This document shows, piece by piece, positions 35,407 through 44,153 of a stretch of DNA of 64,000 bases. Positions within the stretch are counted from its first letter, which is position 1. Each line of letters starts with the position of its first letter. The stretch lies in assembly GCA_900315485.1 (NCBI GenBank), contig OMZI01000007.1:1-64000 (forward strand), in the 5' to 3' direction. The notes beneath the pieces are model-generated. The model was not told the origin of the DNA, did not search any database, and saw only the letters and a list, made by a program, of their open reading frames with translations. The stretch comes from an uncultured Eubacteriales bacterium (lineage in GTDB: Bacteria > Bacillota > Clostridia > Peptostreptococcales > Anaerovoracaceae). Both the position numbers and the translations under genes were made by a program.

Positions 35407-36153
35407 CTACTCTGTAAGTGTCGTATCGTATTCGATGACGCGTGCTTCCGGGTAGAAGCCGGCATCTCTGTCCTCTGCAGACATCTTTCTGATCGTGCTT
35501 ATAGCTGCAATATACAGCAGAACTACAAAGCCCAGCAGTATATATGTGAATGCCTGTGTTCCCATGAATGCACAGGTGTCATAGACGCCGTGAATGATCA
35601 TCGGAACTATCAGCGCGAGCAGTGTGCATGCCGCAGAAACGCCGCCCTCTCCGACGATGGCCGCTTTCTTGGAATACGAGTAGAACACGCCCATGAATAC
35701 CCCACAGAAAGCATGCAGCGGAACTGCCAGGAACGCCCTTGTGATAGCTGTACCGATACCGTACATCGCCACGTACTGGATGTTCTCAAATACAGCAAAG
35801 CCTACAGCTGAAGAAACAGCGTAAACGATGCCGTCGAATCTGTAGTTGAAGTAGCGGCTTCTCCATGATCCTATCCTGAGAGCAAGATACTTTACCGTCT
35901 CCTCGCAGAAGGCCGCCAGGCAGAATGATGTCTGCAGCGCGAACTGGATCGTTCCACGCTCATACTGCGGCAGTACCGACTGAAGAGCTCCTTCTGCAGC
36001 TCCTGCAACAAGGCATGATGCCGCCCCCATGAACACGATCTTCATTATCATACTCAGCGGCTCCTTTTCGACCTTGTCCTTACCGTATACGTATCCGAGG
36101 ATAAGAAGTCCCGGAATTATGGCGAGTGCCATAAGATTATTGTCCATGTACAT
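35407..36153 (-). CDS. prsW: PrsW-family intramembrane metalloprotease
   Basis: 248 residues with about seven predicted membrane segments. Family motifs: AFCEETVKYLALR (the EExxK motif), RFDGIVYAVSSAVGFAVFEN, FLAVPLHAFCGVFMG and IVPMIIHGVYD, with histidines and glutamates likely binding zinc. In Bacillus, PrsW performs site-1 cleavage of an anti-sigma factor; no sigma/anti-sigma pair is present here, so the substrate is unknown. GGGTGG precedes the ATG. Confidence 0.88.
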   Translation of the reverse strand: MYMDNNLMALAIIPGLLILGYVYGKDKVEKEPLSMIMKIVFMGAASCLVAGAAEGALQSVLPQYERGTIQFALQTSFCLAAFCEETVKYLALRIGSWRSRYFNYRFDGIVYAVSSAVGFAVFENIQYVAMYGIGTAITRAFLAVPLHAFCGVFMGVFYSYSKKAAIVGEGGVSAACTLLALIVPMIIHGVYDTCAFMGTQAFTYILLGFVVLLYIAAISTIRKMSAEDRDAGFYPEARVIEYDTTLTE

Positions 36154-36197
36154 TGATGTTCCACCCTTTTCTTATCTGTTAAAAATCCTTGCTGCTG

Positions 36198-36287
36198 TTA
36201 CAGTCTGTTTCTGTTGTTCTTGTACAGAAGGAGTATGTACCACAGGCAGAGCGCCACCAGTACGGCTCCGAGTATTTTGGCTAACAT
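36198..36287 (-). CDS. 29-residue single-pass membrane protein
   Basis: ATG at 36287 with a strong ribosome site (AAAGGCGG, six bases ahead) and stop at 36198. Encodes MLAKILGAVLVALCLWYILL, then a short basic tail (LYKNNRNRL). One transmembrane helix fills most of it. It lies between fbp and prsW in the same direction, 27 bp after the fbp stop. No family recognised. The ribosome site and spacing argue for a real gene. Confidence 0.6.
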   Translation of the reverse strand: MLAKILGAVLVALCLWYILLLYKNNRNRL

Positions 36288-36314
36288 AGCTTACCGCCTT
36301 TCTGTATATGTGTA

Positions 36315-38258
36315 TCAGTAGTTTTCCTTGATGAGACCGCTCTTGAATGCATCGAAGAGTGCCTCAAGGTTTCTTATCTGTTCACGCAGTTCCTCACCTG
36401 TGTCGGTGTCTCTGATCAGTATCCTCTCAGCGACTGAGTCGACAAGGTGCATGACAGGTCTGTGGAACACCTGTGTCCCGTCCTCACGGAGCGGCTCATA
36501 AGGCTGATGCTCTGCGAGGTACATGTGCTTGGATGTCATGATAGCAGTATATCCTGCTATGCCCGTTGTCTTGTGGTATGCCTTGGAGATACCGCCGTCG
36601 ATTACGAACATCTTGCCGTTGGCCTTGATAGGGCTCTCACCCTTGCTCTGCTTGACAGGCACGTGTCCGTTCAGGATCCTTCCGATCTTAGGGTTGATTC
36701 CGAAGTCCTTGAGGATCTTGTCCGCCATCTCCTCGCTGTCCATATGCTTGTAGTAAGGGACCTTGTTCTCCTTGTGTGTTGCCTTGTCCTCGATGAAGTA
36801 CCTCTCGAAGGTCGTCATCTTGTCCTTGCCGAACAGAGGTGAATCCTCGGAGAGCCACAGGAACCACATGATGGCTGCCTCTTCAGGTCTGTCCTTCTCA
36901 GGGCTGAACCTTGCGGCTCTGATCATCTCGTCAAGCTTCTGGATATATGCGGCGCCTCTGTATCTGCCTCCGTCAATCTGCACGGTCTTGAATGTGCCGT
37001 TCTCATTGAGCTGCATGCAGCCGTGATAGAGAAGGTTGTTGTTCATGATCTTGTAGAGGCCGCCGACCTCGAACATATAGTTGATGTGCTTCTGGAGCTT
37101 CTCGGAATTGATGATCGAGGACTCGAGAGCGACCATGACTTCTTCTTCCTCCGGAGTCAGCTTCAGCGGATCCGCAGGGTCGACTGTAGGGAGATTCATA
37201 TCCCTCATCGGATACTCCTTGCCCTCGATGTTGACTGTTCCCTTATCGAAGTCGATGTTCAGCAGGAGGTTCCTCTTGTCGAGCTTGTATTCAGGATGCT
37301 TGATTATCTCCTGTCCCTCTATCTTGAACTGGATGATCGAGATCATCTTGTGCATCTTGGCTGCCAGTTCAGGCGGGATAGGGTCATACTTGTTCTGCTC
37401 GAGCAGATTAGGCCTGAAGTACTCGCACGGATCGTCTCCGTAGATCTTCTCGGCGAGCGATGCCAGCGGCCTCAGGTTGAAGCCGTAGCCTACCTCGAGC
37501 ATGTCAAAGTTGTTGTACCTTACGTTGATACGGATGATGGTCGCGATGCAGGCTCTGTTGCCGCACGCTGCACCCATCCACAGGACATCGTGGTTGCCCC
37601 ACTGGATGTCCACGCCGCGGTTGGACATAAGGTAGTCCATGATGACATGGGATTTTGCACCTCTGTCGAAGATATCTCCGATGATGTGGAGCCTGTCGAC
37701 TGTGAGGTTGGCGATGGTCTCTGTGAGGTCTGTGATGAACACCTCAGCAGCGCCGTACTCGATGAGTGTGTCGATGATCTCATCGTAGTATTTGTGTCTG
37801 TCCAGTACATCGTCAGCGAACAGGAGCTCGTCCATGATGTATGACGATGCCTTAGGAAGACGTTTCTTTACTTTCGATCTTGTGTATTTATTGGAGACTA
37901 CGCGGCATACTGCGACAAGCCTTCTGATGGCAACTTTGCACCATGCGTCAAAGTCAGGCTCGCTCTTCTTTCTTCTCTTAAGCTCCGCTTCCGGATTGTA
38001 GATAAGAGAGGCGAGCTCATCGCACTCCTTCTCGGTCAGGATGTTGCCGAAGACCTCATCGATCCTCATCCTGATCATTCCGGAGCCTGATCTTACGAAA
38101 TACTGGAAAGCGTCGAACTCTCCGTGCAGGTCACTCAGAAAGAACTCCGTAGCCTTAGGAAGAGCCAGAATAGCTCTGAGGTTTATGATTTCTGTCCTTG
38201 CAGCTCTCGCATTAGGATATTTCTCCGCAAGCAGCTTGAGATACTGGATATCCGGCAT
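36315..38258 (-). CDS. fbp: Fructose-1,6-bisphosphatase class III
   Basis: 647 residues, the Firmicutes-type large FBPase with a metallophosphatase core: LSDLHGEFDAF (about residues 41-51), GDIFDRGAKSH, WGNHDVLWMGA and LNGHVPVK supply the metal and phosphate ligands. Gluconeogenic dephosphorylation of fructose-1,6-bisphosphate, fitting PEP carboxykinase and glycogen synthesis in the same window. Lies directly after murA. Confidence 0.96.
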   Translation of the reverse strand: MPDIQYLKLLAEKYPNARAARTEIINLRAILALPKATEFFLSDLHGEFDAFQYFVRSGSGMIRMRIDEVFGNILTEKECDELASLIYNPEAELKRRKKSEPDFDAWCKVAIRRLVAVCRVVSNKYTRSKVKKRLPKASSYIMDELLFADDVLDRHKYYDEIIDTLIEYGAAEVFITDLTETIANLTVDRLHIIGDIFDRGAKSHVIMDYLMSNRGVDIQWGNHDVLWMGAACGNRACIATIIRINVRYNNFDMLEVGYGFNLRPLASLAEKIYGDDPCEYFRPNLLEQNKYDPIPPELAAKMHKMISIIQFKIEGQEIIKHPEYKLDKRNLLLNIDFDKGTVNIEGKEYPMRDMNLPTVDPADPLKLTPEEEEVMVALESSIINSEKLQKHINYMFEVGGLYKIMNNNLLYHGCMQLNENGTFKTVQIDGGRYRGAAYIQKLDEMIRAARFSPEKDRPEEAAIMWFLWLSEDSPLFGKDKMTTFERYFIEDKATHKENKVPYYKHMDSEEMADKILKDFGINPKIGRILNGHVPVKQSKGESPIKANGKMFVIDGGISKAYHKTTGIAGYTAIMTSKHMYLAEHQPYEPLREDGTQVFHRPVMHLVDSVAERILIRDTDTGEELREQIRNLEALFDAFKSGLIKENY

Positions 38259-38313
38259 AGTCTTACCTCCTTACACAGCGGATCATATCGCAGGCCTGTA
38301 TGCCAGGGGCTTA

Positions 38314-39588
38314 TCAGTCCTGCTCGATCTTCATTATGTCAGCTCCGAGGCCCTTGAACTTACCGACGAAGTTCTCATAGCCTCTCTCTATGTGATATAT
38401 CTCGCTTATCTCTGTAGTCCCCTTTGCAACAAGTCCCGCGAGCACCATTGCGGCACCGGCTCTTAAATCCGTAGCTCTGACCTTGGCACCCTTCAGCTTC
38501 TTTCCGCCCGGAACTATGGCTTCTCTGTTTTCCGTGGAAATGTCAGCACCCATTCTGTTCAGCTCGACAACATGCATGAATCTGTTTTCGAAAACTGTCT
38601 CCCTGACGATGCTCTGGCCCTTTACGGTGGTCAGGAACGCCATGAACGGTGACTGGATGTCTGTCGGGAAGCCCGGATAAGGAAGTGTCTTGATGTCCGT
38701 GGCAACGAGCTCTCTGTCTCTTGCGTCCACGTAGATGCCTTCAGGCAGTACCTCAACGTCAACGTTGCACTCCTTGAGCTTGGCGATTATAGGTCTTACG
38801 TGGCCCGGCAGAGCGTTCTTTACAAGAACGTCGCCTCTTGTTATAGCTGCAGCCAGCATGAATGTGCCTGTTTCGATCCTGTCCGGGATGACAGCATGGA
38901 TACAGCCGGAGAGCTTTTCGACTCCCTCGATCCTGATCATGTCTGTTCCGGCGTACTTGATCCTTGCGCCCATCTTGTTCAGAAGGTTGGCAAGGTCGAT
39001 GATCTCAGGCTCCTTGGCCGCATTCTCTATGATGGTCGTTCCCTTTGAGAGGGTCGCTGCCATCATGATGTTCTCTGTAGCACCTACGCTCGGGAAGTCG
39101 AGGTAGATGGCATCCCCTGCGAGTCCGTCCTCAGGAGCGGTGACGATGACTCTTCCGTTATCATCATCTTCCACAACGTCAGCGCCGAGTGCCCTGAATC
39201 CCTTGAGGTGCAGGTCGATAGGCCTCTTGCCTATAGTGCAGCCTCCCGGCATAGGCATTACGACCTTGCCGTGACGGGCAAGCATAGGACCCATAGTAAA
39301 TACGGAAGCTCTCATCTCCTGGACAAGTTCAGCCTTGCCCTCGCAGCACCTGACTTCCTTCATTGCCGCCTTTATGACTCCCTTCTCGCTGTCGTCGATA
39401 ACAGAGCCGTAATTGGTCAGCATTTCCTTCATTACATTAACGTCAACAAGATCAGGCACGCCCTCGATGGTGCATGTCTGATCTGTGAGTATCGTAGCGG
39501 CAAGCAGCGGAAGGACTGAGTTCTTCGCGCCGCTTATTTCGACCTCTCCGTGAAGAGGTCCGCTGCTGTTGACAAGTATTTTTGCCAT
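38314..39588 (-). CDS. murA: UDP-N-acetylglucosamine 1-carboxyvinyltransferase
   Basis: 424 residues, EPSP-synthase-like fold. SGAKNSVLPLLAA near the N-terminus contains the catalytic Lys-Asn. PGGCTIGKRPIDLHLKG carries the active-site cysteine that binds PEP and fosfomycin, so it should be fosfomycin-sensitive by this criterion. First committed step of peptidoglycan synthesis. Starts 3 bp after the stop of the preceding basic membrane protein gene. Confidence 0.97.
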   Translation of the reverse strand: MAKILVNSSGPLHGEVEISGAKNSVLPLLAATILTDQTCTIEGVPDLVDVNVMKEMLTNYGSVIDDSEKGVIKAAMKEVRCCEGKAELVQEMRASVFTMGPMLARHGKVVMPMPGGCTIGKRPIDLHLKGFRALGADVVEDDDNGRVIVTAPEDGLAGDAIYLDFPSVGATENIMMAATLSKGTTIIENAAKEPEIIDLANLLNKMGARIKYAGTDMIRIEGVEKLSGCIHAVIPDRIETGTFMLAAAITRGDVLVKNALPGHVRPIIAKLKECNVDVEVLPEGIYVDARDRELVATDIKTLPYPGFPTDIQSPFMAFLTTVKGQSIVRETVFENRFMHVVELNRMGADISTENREAIVPGGKKLKGAKVRATDLRAGAAMVLAGLVAKGTTEISEIYHIERGYENFVGKFKGLGADIMKIEQD

Positions 39589-39591
39589 TTA

Positions 39592-40329
39592 TTATCTCCC
39601 CAGTAGTATTTTTTTAAATTTTGTCCAGACAGTGCTCAGGAAGCCTTTTCCCTTTGCTTTCTTTGCACTCTTTGCTGCCTTTGCTTCAGCCCTTAAGGAC
39701 TCTTTTGCAGCCTTTGCCTCAGCCCTTAAAGCCTCTTTTGCAGCCGCTTTCGCAGCTTTTGCATCAACGATCGCTGCCTTTTTTGCAACTCTTGCTTCTG
39801 CTTTTGCGACCCTTCTCATGGCTATTGCTTCGGCCTTTGCAGTATTCCTTAAGTTTCTTGCTTCTGCTTTTGCAGCCTTTTTGCTCATCTTCTTGGCCTT
39901 CAGCATGGCCTTTCTCTCGAGTTCAGTCTGCTTATTGACCTTTCTGATCATCTTCTGTGACCTTTTGAGTTCCTTGCGGGCCTGCTTGCGGGCTCTCCTT
40001 TCCGATCCGCTTCTTCCGGTCAGTTTTCTTCCGATCATCCCCAGAAGATTGATCACTGTAAGTCCGGCCGCTCCGGCGGCGATAGCCTTGATCGCAGGTG
40101 AAGTATCTGCAGCAATATTTGAAGCTGCAGAGATGATTGAATTCTCAGTCTCGGTTGCCTTTGTTTTGGTTTCCTCCAGCATCGTCTGTCCGTCGTCCAC
40201 GAGCTTTTTGCTCTTCTTCAGAAGCTCGATGGCATGCTTTGCCATTATGGCCACGACGACCACGAAAGCGATAAGAACGAGGATCAGGCATATCACAAGG
40301 ATCTGATTAACTGATAAAGCACAAATCAT
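39592..40329 (-). CDS. Membrane-anchored Lys/Ala-rich helical protein, unknown function
   Basis: 245 residues. One N-terminal transmembrane helix (about residues 8-30), an amphipathic stretch (HAIELLKKSKKLVDDGQTML) resembling the DUF948 style, a short hydrophobic segment near residue 90, then a very basic region (about 105-235) with repeated KAEA, AKAAKAAAK and LRAEAKAAK units that should form a long charged helix. The C-terminus is basic (FKKILLGR). The repetitive tail could bind nucleic acid or the wall. No confident homologue. It is tightly coupled to murA. Confidence 0.7.
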   Translation of the reverse strand: MICALSVNQILVICLILVLIAFVVVVAIMAKHAIELLKKSKKLVDDGQTMLEETKTKATETENSIISAASNIAADTSPAIKAIAAGAAGLTVINLLGMIGRKLTGRSGSERRARKQARKELKRSQKMIRKVNKQTELERKAMLKAKKMSKKAAKAEARNLRNTAKAEAIAMRRVAKAEARVAKKAAIVDAKAAKAAAKEALRAEAKAAKESLRAEAKAAKSAKKAKGKGFLSTVWTKFKKILLGR

Positions 40330-40353
40330 TTTGTTTCTCCTTTTCCTCTGTTC

Positions 40354-40629
40354 CTATTTCCAGAATCTCTCAAGCGCATTGCTGGCGAGCGCAACGCCCT
40401 TAGCAACGACTCCGGCAATCTGTGATGCTTTTTCCCTGATGATCGAACCTACACCGTCTACCGTCTCCTTGACGCTCTTTGCAGCTCCGGTGCCACCGTC
40501 GAGGATGGCATTGGCCTTCTTGATGGTGTCTGTGACGTTGGCGACCATTACGATCAGGAATACCACCAGCACGATCAGTGCGATCAGAAGAATACCGATC
40601 AGTACGCCTTTCACACTTACAGTAATCAT
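40354..40629 (-). CDS. Small DUF948-like membrane protein
   Basis: 91 residues: an N-terminal helix (VLIGILLIALIVLVVFLIVMVANV) and an amphipathic stretch (TDTIKKANAILDGGTGAAKSV). It resembles the N-terminal part of the next gene, so the two may be diverged duplicates. Preceded by AAAGGAGAGA. About 110 bp separate it from the methyltransferase gene, with a TATAAT-like box near 40702, so a promoter may lie here. Confidence 0.7.
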   Translation of the reverse strand: MITVSVKGVLIGILLIALIVLVVFLIVMVANVTDTIKKANAILDGGTGAAKSVKETVDGVGSIIREKASQIAGVVAKGVALASNALERFWK

Positions 40630-40737
40630 ATCTGTTCTCTCCTTTTGTTCTTACTTTCCCCGCCCTGCAGGCAGGAAGAGGTGTTTTATTATTAACTCCT
40701 ATTATAATATAAGTAGCATCTGATATGTTGAAGAATT

Positions 40738-41508
40738 TCACTGCCGCTCATATATTCTCATGATGTCATCCGTGTATCCGCCGTCCGGTGTATGGACCGC
40801 TATCTGAGGCAGCATCCTGAGTTCGGCTCCCGCCCCTTTTACAGCGTGTATCAGGACGATGTTGGCCGCCTGAGCCTCCGCCGGGACGACCATCTGCATC
40901 TCCTTGGGCTCAAGTCCTGCCTCCCTCAGCGCACTGAATATGTCCGCCAGTCTGTCCGGTCTGTGCACCAGGTAGAAGCTGCCGCCGTCCCTGAGCATCG
41001 CTGCCGCCGCACGGGCAAAATCCCCGATGTCCGCGGTAGTCTCATGCCTCGCGATGTAACGGTCTCCGGATTCACTCGGTATCGCGGAGTTTCGCCTGAA
41101 GTACGGAGGGTTGGATACGACTGCGTCGAACGCTCCTCTGAGGCCGGATGTTTCCGCATCTGTTTCAGCGGTCCCGGTGCCGCCGGCAATACCGCTCACA
41201 TCGGCCGTGATGATCCTGACTCTGTCCTCAAGGCCGTTGAGAGATACGGCCTCTCTCGCCCTGTCTGCCGCTTCTTCCCTCTTCTCGACTCCGGTGACAC
41301 GGATGCCCGCCACCTTGTGCGTCAGTATGAATGCGACTATGCCGCAGTCCGTTCCGAGGTCTGCTGCAGTGCTCCCCTGAGGTATGCCGCGCGCACCGGT
41401 CTCTCCGGCCGCGAAGGCTGCGAGCAGAACGGCATCGACTCCGTAGCCGAATCCCTTCTTCTGGATGACCTTAATATTCCCGAATCCGGTGTCATCTGTT
41501 CTCAGCAT
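40738..41508 (-). CDS. tRNA1(Val) (adenine37-N6)-methyltransferase-like protein
   Basis: 256 residues, SAM-dependent Rossmann methyltransferase. GYGVDAVLLAAFA at the start, SAM loop AADLGTDCGIVAF (usually DLGTGxG), and the N6-adenine signature VVSNPPYF, followed by the ARHET segment typical of COG4123/TrmN6. Likely modifies tRNA; the exact target is inference. Close behind ricT (5 bp), in a replication/maintenance cluster common in Clostridia. Confidence 0.85.
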   Translation of the reverse strand: MLRTDDTGFGNIKVIQKKGFGYGVDAVLLAAFAAGETGARGIPQGSTAADLGTDCGIVAFILTHKVAGIRVTGVEKREEAADRAREAVSLNGLEDRVRIITADVSGIAGGTGTAETDAETSGLRGAFDAVVSNPPYFRRNSAIPSESGDRYIARHETTADIGDFARAAAAMLRDGGSFYLVHRPDRLADIFSALREAGLEPKEMQMVVPAEAQAANIVLIHAVKGAGAELRMLPQIAVHTPDGGYTDDIMRIYERQ

Positions 41509-41513
41509 CGGGA

Positions 41514-42467
41514 TCAGAATTCGCGCATCAGTTCTTCGAGCTCACGGATCTCCTCATCGTCTGCAAGCTCTTCCTTTTCAGCATCAAGGTCGATCCCGAT
41601 GTCGCTGTCAGCTGCCTGACCTCCCTTTTTGCCCTTCTTGCGCCTTCTTATATCCTCCTTCGCGTAGGACTTTATCTCCTGAGCGAAGATCTCCTCACCT
41701 GTGTCAGGGTCGATCTCGATGCCTCTAGTGTTGATCCTGCCGTTGAAGTAGTCAACGCTGATGACCTTGGCAAGGCCGTCAGGTGTATCGACTCTCTCGT
41801 TGTCCTTAGGCATGCCCTTGCGGAGCTCCTTGTATGTCTTGTCCTCGAAGTTGAGGCAGCACATGAGCCTTCCGCATGTCCCGGAGATCTTGGTCGGGTT
41901 CAGCGAGAGGTTCTGCTGTTTTGCCATCTTGATGGAGACCGGCTGGAAGTCGTGGAGCCACTTGCTGCAGCACAGCGGTCTTCCGCATATGCCGATGCCG
42001 CCGAGCATCTTGGCTTCGTCTCTGACTCCGATCTGTCTCAGCTCGATCCTGTTGTGGAAGTGGCCTGCCAGGTCCTTGGCGAGTTCTCTGAAGTCCACTC
42101 TGCCGTCTGCCGAGAAATAGAAGACTATCTTGGAGCCGTCGATCATGAACTCAACGTCGATCAGTTTCATGTCCAGTCCGTGCTTTGCTATCTTCTCAGC
42201 GCAGACCTTCATGGCCCCGTCTCTCTTTGCGAGGTTCTCCTTGTACTTCTTAAGGTCCTCATCTGTGGCCTTGCGCTCTACCGGCTTGAGTGCCGCGACG
42301 AGCTTGTCCTCTTCTATCATTCTGTTGGCGATCAGTATGTGGCCGAGCTCAAGACCTCTTGCGGTCTCGACTATGACCATGTCGCCCAGTTCGTACTTCT
42401 GACCTGCAGGGTCGAAGTAATATGTCTTGCCGGCCTTAAGGAAGCCGACGCCGACGATCTCTACCAT
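41514..42467 (-). CDS. ricT: RicT/YaaT, PSP1-domain protein
   Basis: 317 residues. Contains the PSP1 domain with paired cysteine clusters GICGRPLCCSKW and GTCGRLMCCLNFED. In Bacillus RicT joins RicA and RicF in an Fe-S-carrying Y-complex that guides RNase Y in mRNA maturation. The acidic C-terminal tail (AEKEELADDEEIRELEEL) is extra. The holB-ricT-methyltransferase order is conserved in Firmicutes. Confidence 0.93.
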   Translation of the reverse strand: MVEIVGVGFLKAGKTYYFDPAGQKYELGDMVIVETARGLELGHILIANRMIEEDKLVAALKPVERKATDEDLKKYKENLAKRDGAMKVCAEKIAKHGLDMKLIDVEFMIDGSKIVFYFSADGRVDFRELAKDLAGHFHNRIELRQIGVRDEAKMLGGIGICGRPLCCSKWLHDFQPVSIKMAKQQNLSLNPTKISGTCGRLMCCLNFEDKTYKELRKGMPKDNERVDTPDGLAKVISVDYFNGRINTRGIEIDPDTGEEIFAQEIKSYAKEDIRRRKKGKKGGQAADSDIGIDLDAEKEELADDEEIRELEELMREF

Positions 42468-42480
42468 ATATGTTTCCTTT

Positions 42481-43335
42481 CTATATATCCAGATACAGCC
42501 GCTTCAGCGCCTTGGTGTGCTGCATATCGCGGCGTATATCCATTCTTGCCTTGTTTATCTCTTCTATCGCATGGGCACATGCTGCCGGGCTGCCCTGACG
42601 CTCTCCGCGGGCTGCCGCTGTCATGCGCTCCCTGAATTCATCCTCTATAACGTTCAGAAGATACAGTGCATCTTCTCTGCTCTTTATGTTCTTCTCGAGC
42701 GCGCTTCTGATCTCATGGAATGCGTGCTTTCTGTCCGCATACATTGCCGCGATGGTCTCTGATGCAGACTGAAGCTTGGCATCCGCATCCACTTCATCCG
42801 CTCCTTCCGCCTCGGCATCGGATGCGGTGTAGCCTTCGTAGTCTGCAGTCCTGACAAAGCTCAGTCTCGACTGCACCGTGTCCAGCAGATTATCCCTGTT
42901 CGAGACTCCCAGCAGGATGATGGTGTCCGGCGCAGGCTCCTCGAGAGTCTTCAGGAGCTTGTTCTGGATGATCTCGCTTAATGTGTCAGCCTCGTCGACG
43001 ATACCTATGAGATACCTTCCGTAAGAACCCATGCTGAGCCTCTCGATAAAAGCCGCGGCATCATCGACTCTGTATGTCTCTCTTCCCGTCTTTGATGCGC
43101 CGGTGCTCCTGCTCATGCGGACGATGTCCAGGCTGGTACCTGCCGCTGCCTGAAGGCATGACGGGCATCTGCCGCAAGGGCGCGCACCCGCCTCCGGCGA
43201 GGTGCAGAGAAGGCCCGCAGCCAGGTCATTTATGAAGGCTCTGCGGGCTTCTCCCGCTCTGCCTTCGCAGGCGAAGGCATGAGCCGCCCTTGCCCCTTCA
43301 GTAATATTCATGACCAGTTCATTAATGCTTTGCAT
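42481..43335 (-). CDS. holB: DNA polymerase III delta-prime subunit
   Basis: 284 residues, AAA+ clamp-loader fold. Zinc module CGRCPSC with an upstream Cys; GIVDEADTLSEIIQNKLLKTLEEPAPDTIILLGVSNRDNLLDTVQSR is the delta-prime/DnaX core with the SRC-like region altered to QSRLSF. The normal P-loop is absent, as in delta-prime. Loads the sliding clamp with DnaX and HolA. Follows tmk by 6 bp. Confidence 0.88.
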   Translation of the reverse strand: MQSINELVMNITEGARAAHAFACEGRAGEARRAFINDLAAGLLCTSPEAGARPCGRCPSCLQAAAGTSLDIVRMSRSTGASKTGRETYRVDDAAAFIERLSMGSYGRYLIGIVDEADTLSEIIQNKLLKTLEEPAPDTIILLGVSNRDNLLDTVQSRLSFVRTADYEGYTASDAEAEGADEVDADAKLQSASETIAAMYADRKHAFHEIRSALEKNIKSREDALYLLNVIEDEFRERMTAAARGERQGSPAACAHAIEEINKARMDIRRDMQHTKALKRLYLDI

Positions 43336-43341
43336 CAGGAA

Positions 43342-43971
43342 TCAGATACCCTTCTCAGCGCACAGCTCTTCGAGACATGCGTATATATTGCTGCAGATCT
43401 CCTCAACAGTGTCAGCGGCATTGATGCGCTTTACCCTGTCAGGCTCTGCTTCTGCTATCTTCTTATATCCTTCGTAGACTCTGTAGTGGAAGTCCAGCTT
43501 TTCAAGCTCAAGCCTGTCGAGCTCGCCCGCCTTCTCAGCTCTCGCCCTGCCTGCCGCCGGGTCTATGTCGAGCCAGAAGGTGATGTCCGGTCTGAGCCCG
43601 CCGGTCGCATGCCTGTTGACCTCCGCGACCATGTCCCCGAGTCCGCGGCCGTATGCCTGATAGGCCACCGAGGAGTCCACGAACCTGTCGCAGATGACCA
43701 CTTCGCCCCTCTCAAGGGCCGGGATGATCAGCTCCCTTACGTGCTGTGCCCTCGATGCTGCGTATATCATCATCTCGGTAACATCGGTCATCTCGGTGTT
43801 GCGGTTGTCGAGGAGGATGTCTCTCAGCTTCTCACTTATCTGAGTCCCGCCCGGCTCTCTCGTATGCACGACAACGAGGCCCTTCTCAGTGAAGAACCTC
43901 TCGATGTTTCTTATCTGTGTGGATTTGCCCGCACCGTCTCCGCCTTCAAGCGTAATGAACAGCCCTTTCAT
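43342..43971 (-). CDS. tmk: Thymidylate kinase
   Basis: 209 residues from the ATG at 43971, preceded by AAGGAGG; a longer frame upstream is not supported. P-loop LEGGDGAGKSTQ at the N-terminus, HTREPGGTQISEKLRDILL, and DRFVDSSVAYQAYGRGLG (DR motif). Phosphorylates dTMP to dTDP. Its ATG overlaps the stop of a small membrane-protein gene (ATGA), so translation may be coupled. Confidence 0.95.
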   Translation of the reverse strand: MKGLFITLEGGDGAGKSTQIRNIERFFTEKGLVVVHTREPGGTQISEKLRDILLDNRNTEMTDVTEMMIYAASRAQHVRELIIPALERGEVVICDRFVDSSVAYQAYGRGLGDMVAEVNRHATGGLRPDITFWLDIDPAAGRARAEKAGELDRLELEKLDFHYRVYEGYKKIAEAEPDRVKRINAADTVEEICSNIYACLEELCAEKGI

Positions 43972-44123
43972 CTCCGCCTCCTTTTTCTGAGTGATGGATT
44001 CTCGAGGGCATCCTGGCGGTTTTTGCGTCTGACGTATTCTGCGACCTGGAGCCACAGGTAGAACGCCAGTGCCAGCACCGGTGCAGCCACAAGTATTATC
44101 AGTAAAATCTTAAAGAAAATCAT
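43968..44123 (-). CDS. 51-residue membrane protein upstream of tmk
   Basis: ATG at 44123, stop overlapping the tmk start by four bases. MIFFKILLIILVAAPVLALA forms one transmembrane helix, followed by FYLWLQVAEYVRRKNRQDAL and a basic end (LRKRRRR). No clear ribosome site is seen, so the start is uncertain. The overlap with tmk and the clean helix-plus-basic-tail design favour a real gene. No known family. Confidence 0.5.
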   Translation of the reverse strand: MIFFKILLIILVAAPVLALAFYLWLQVAEYVRRKNRQDALENPSLRKRRRR

Positions 44124-44153
44124 ACGCAGTTATTGTATCACATTATGCGTCCG

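Noticed and set aside
39569-40306. Plus-strand frame of 245 codons rich in Phe/Ala/Ser
   Set aside because: It is the exact shadow of the Lys/Ala-rich protein on the minus strand, whose ribosome site and operon position are good.
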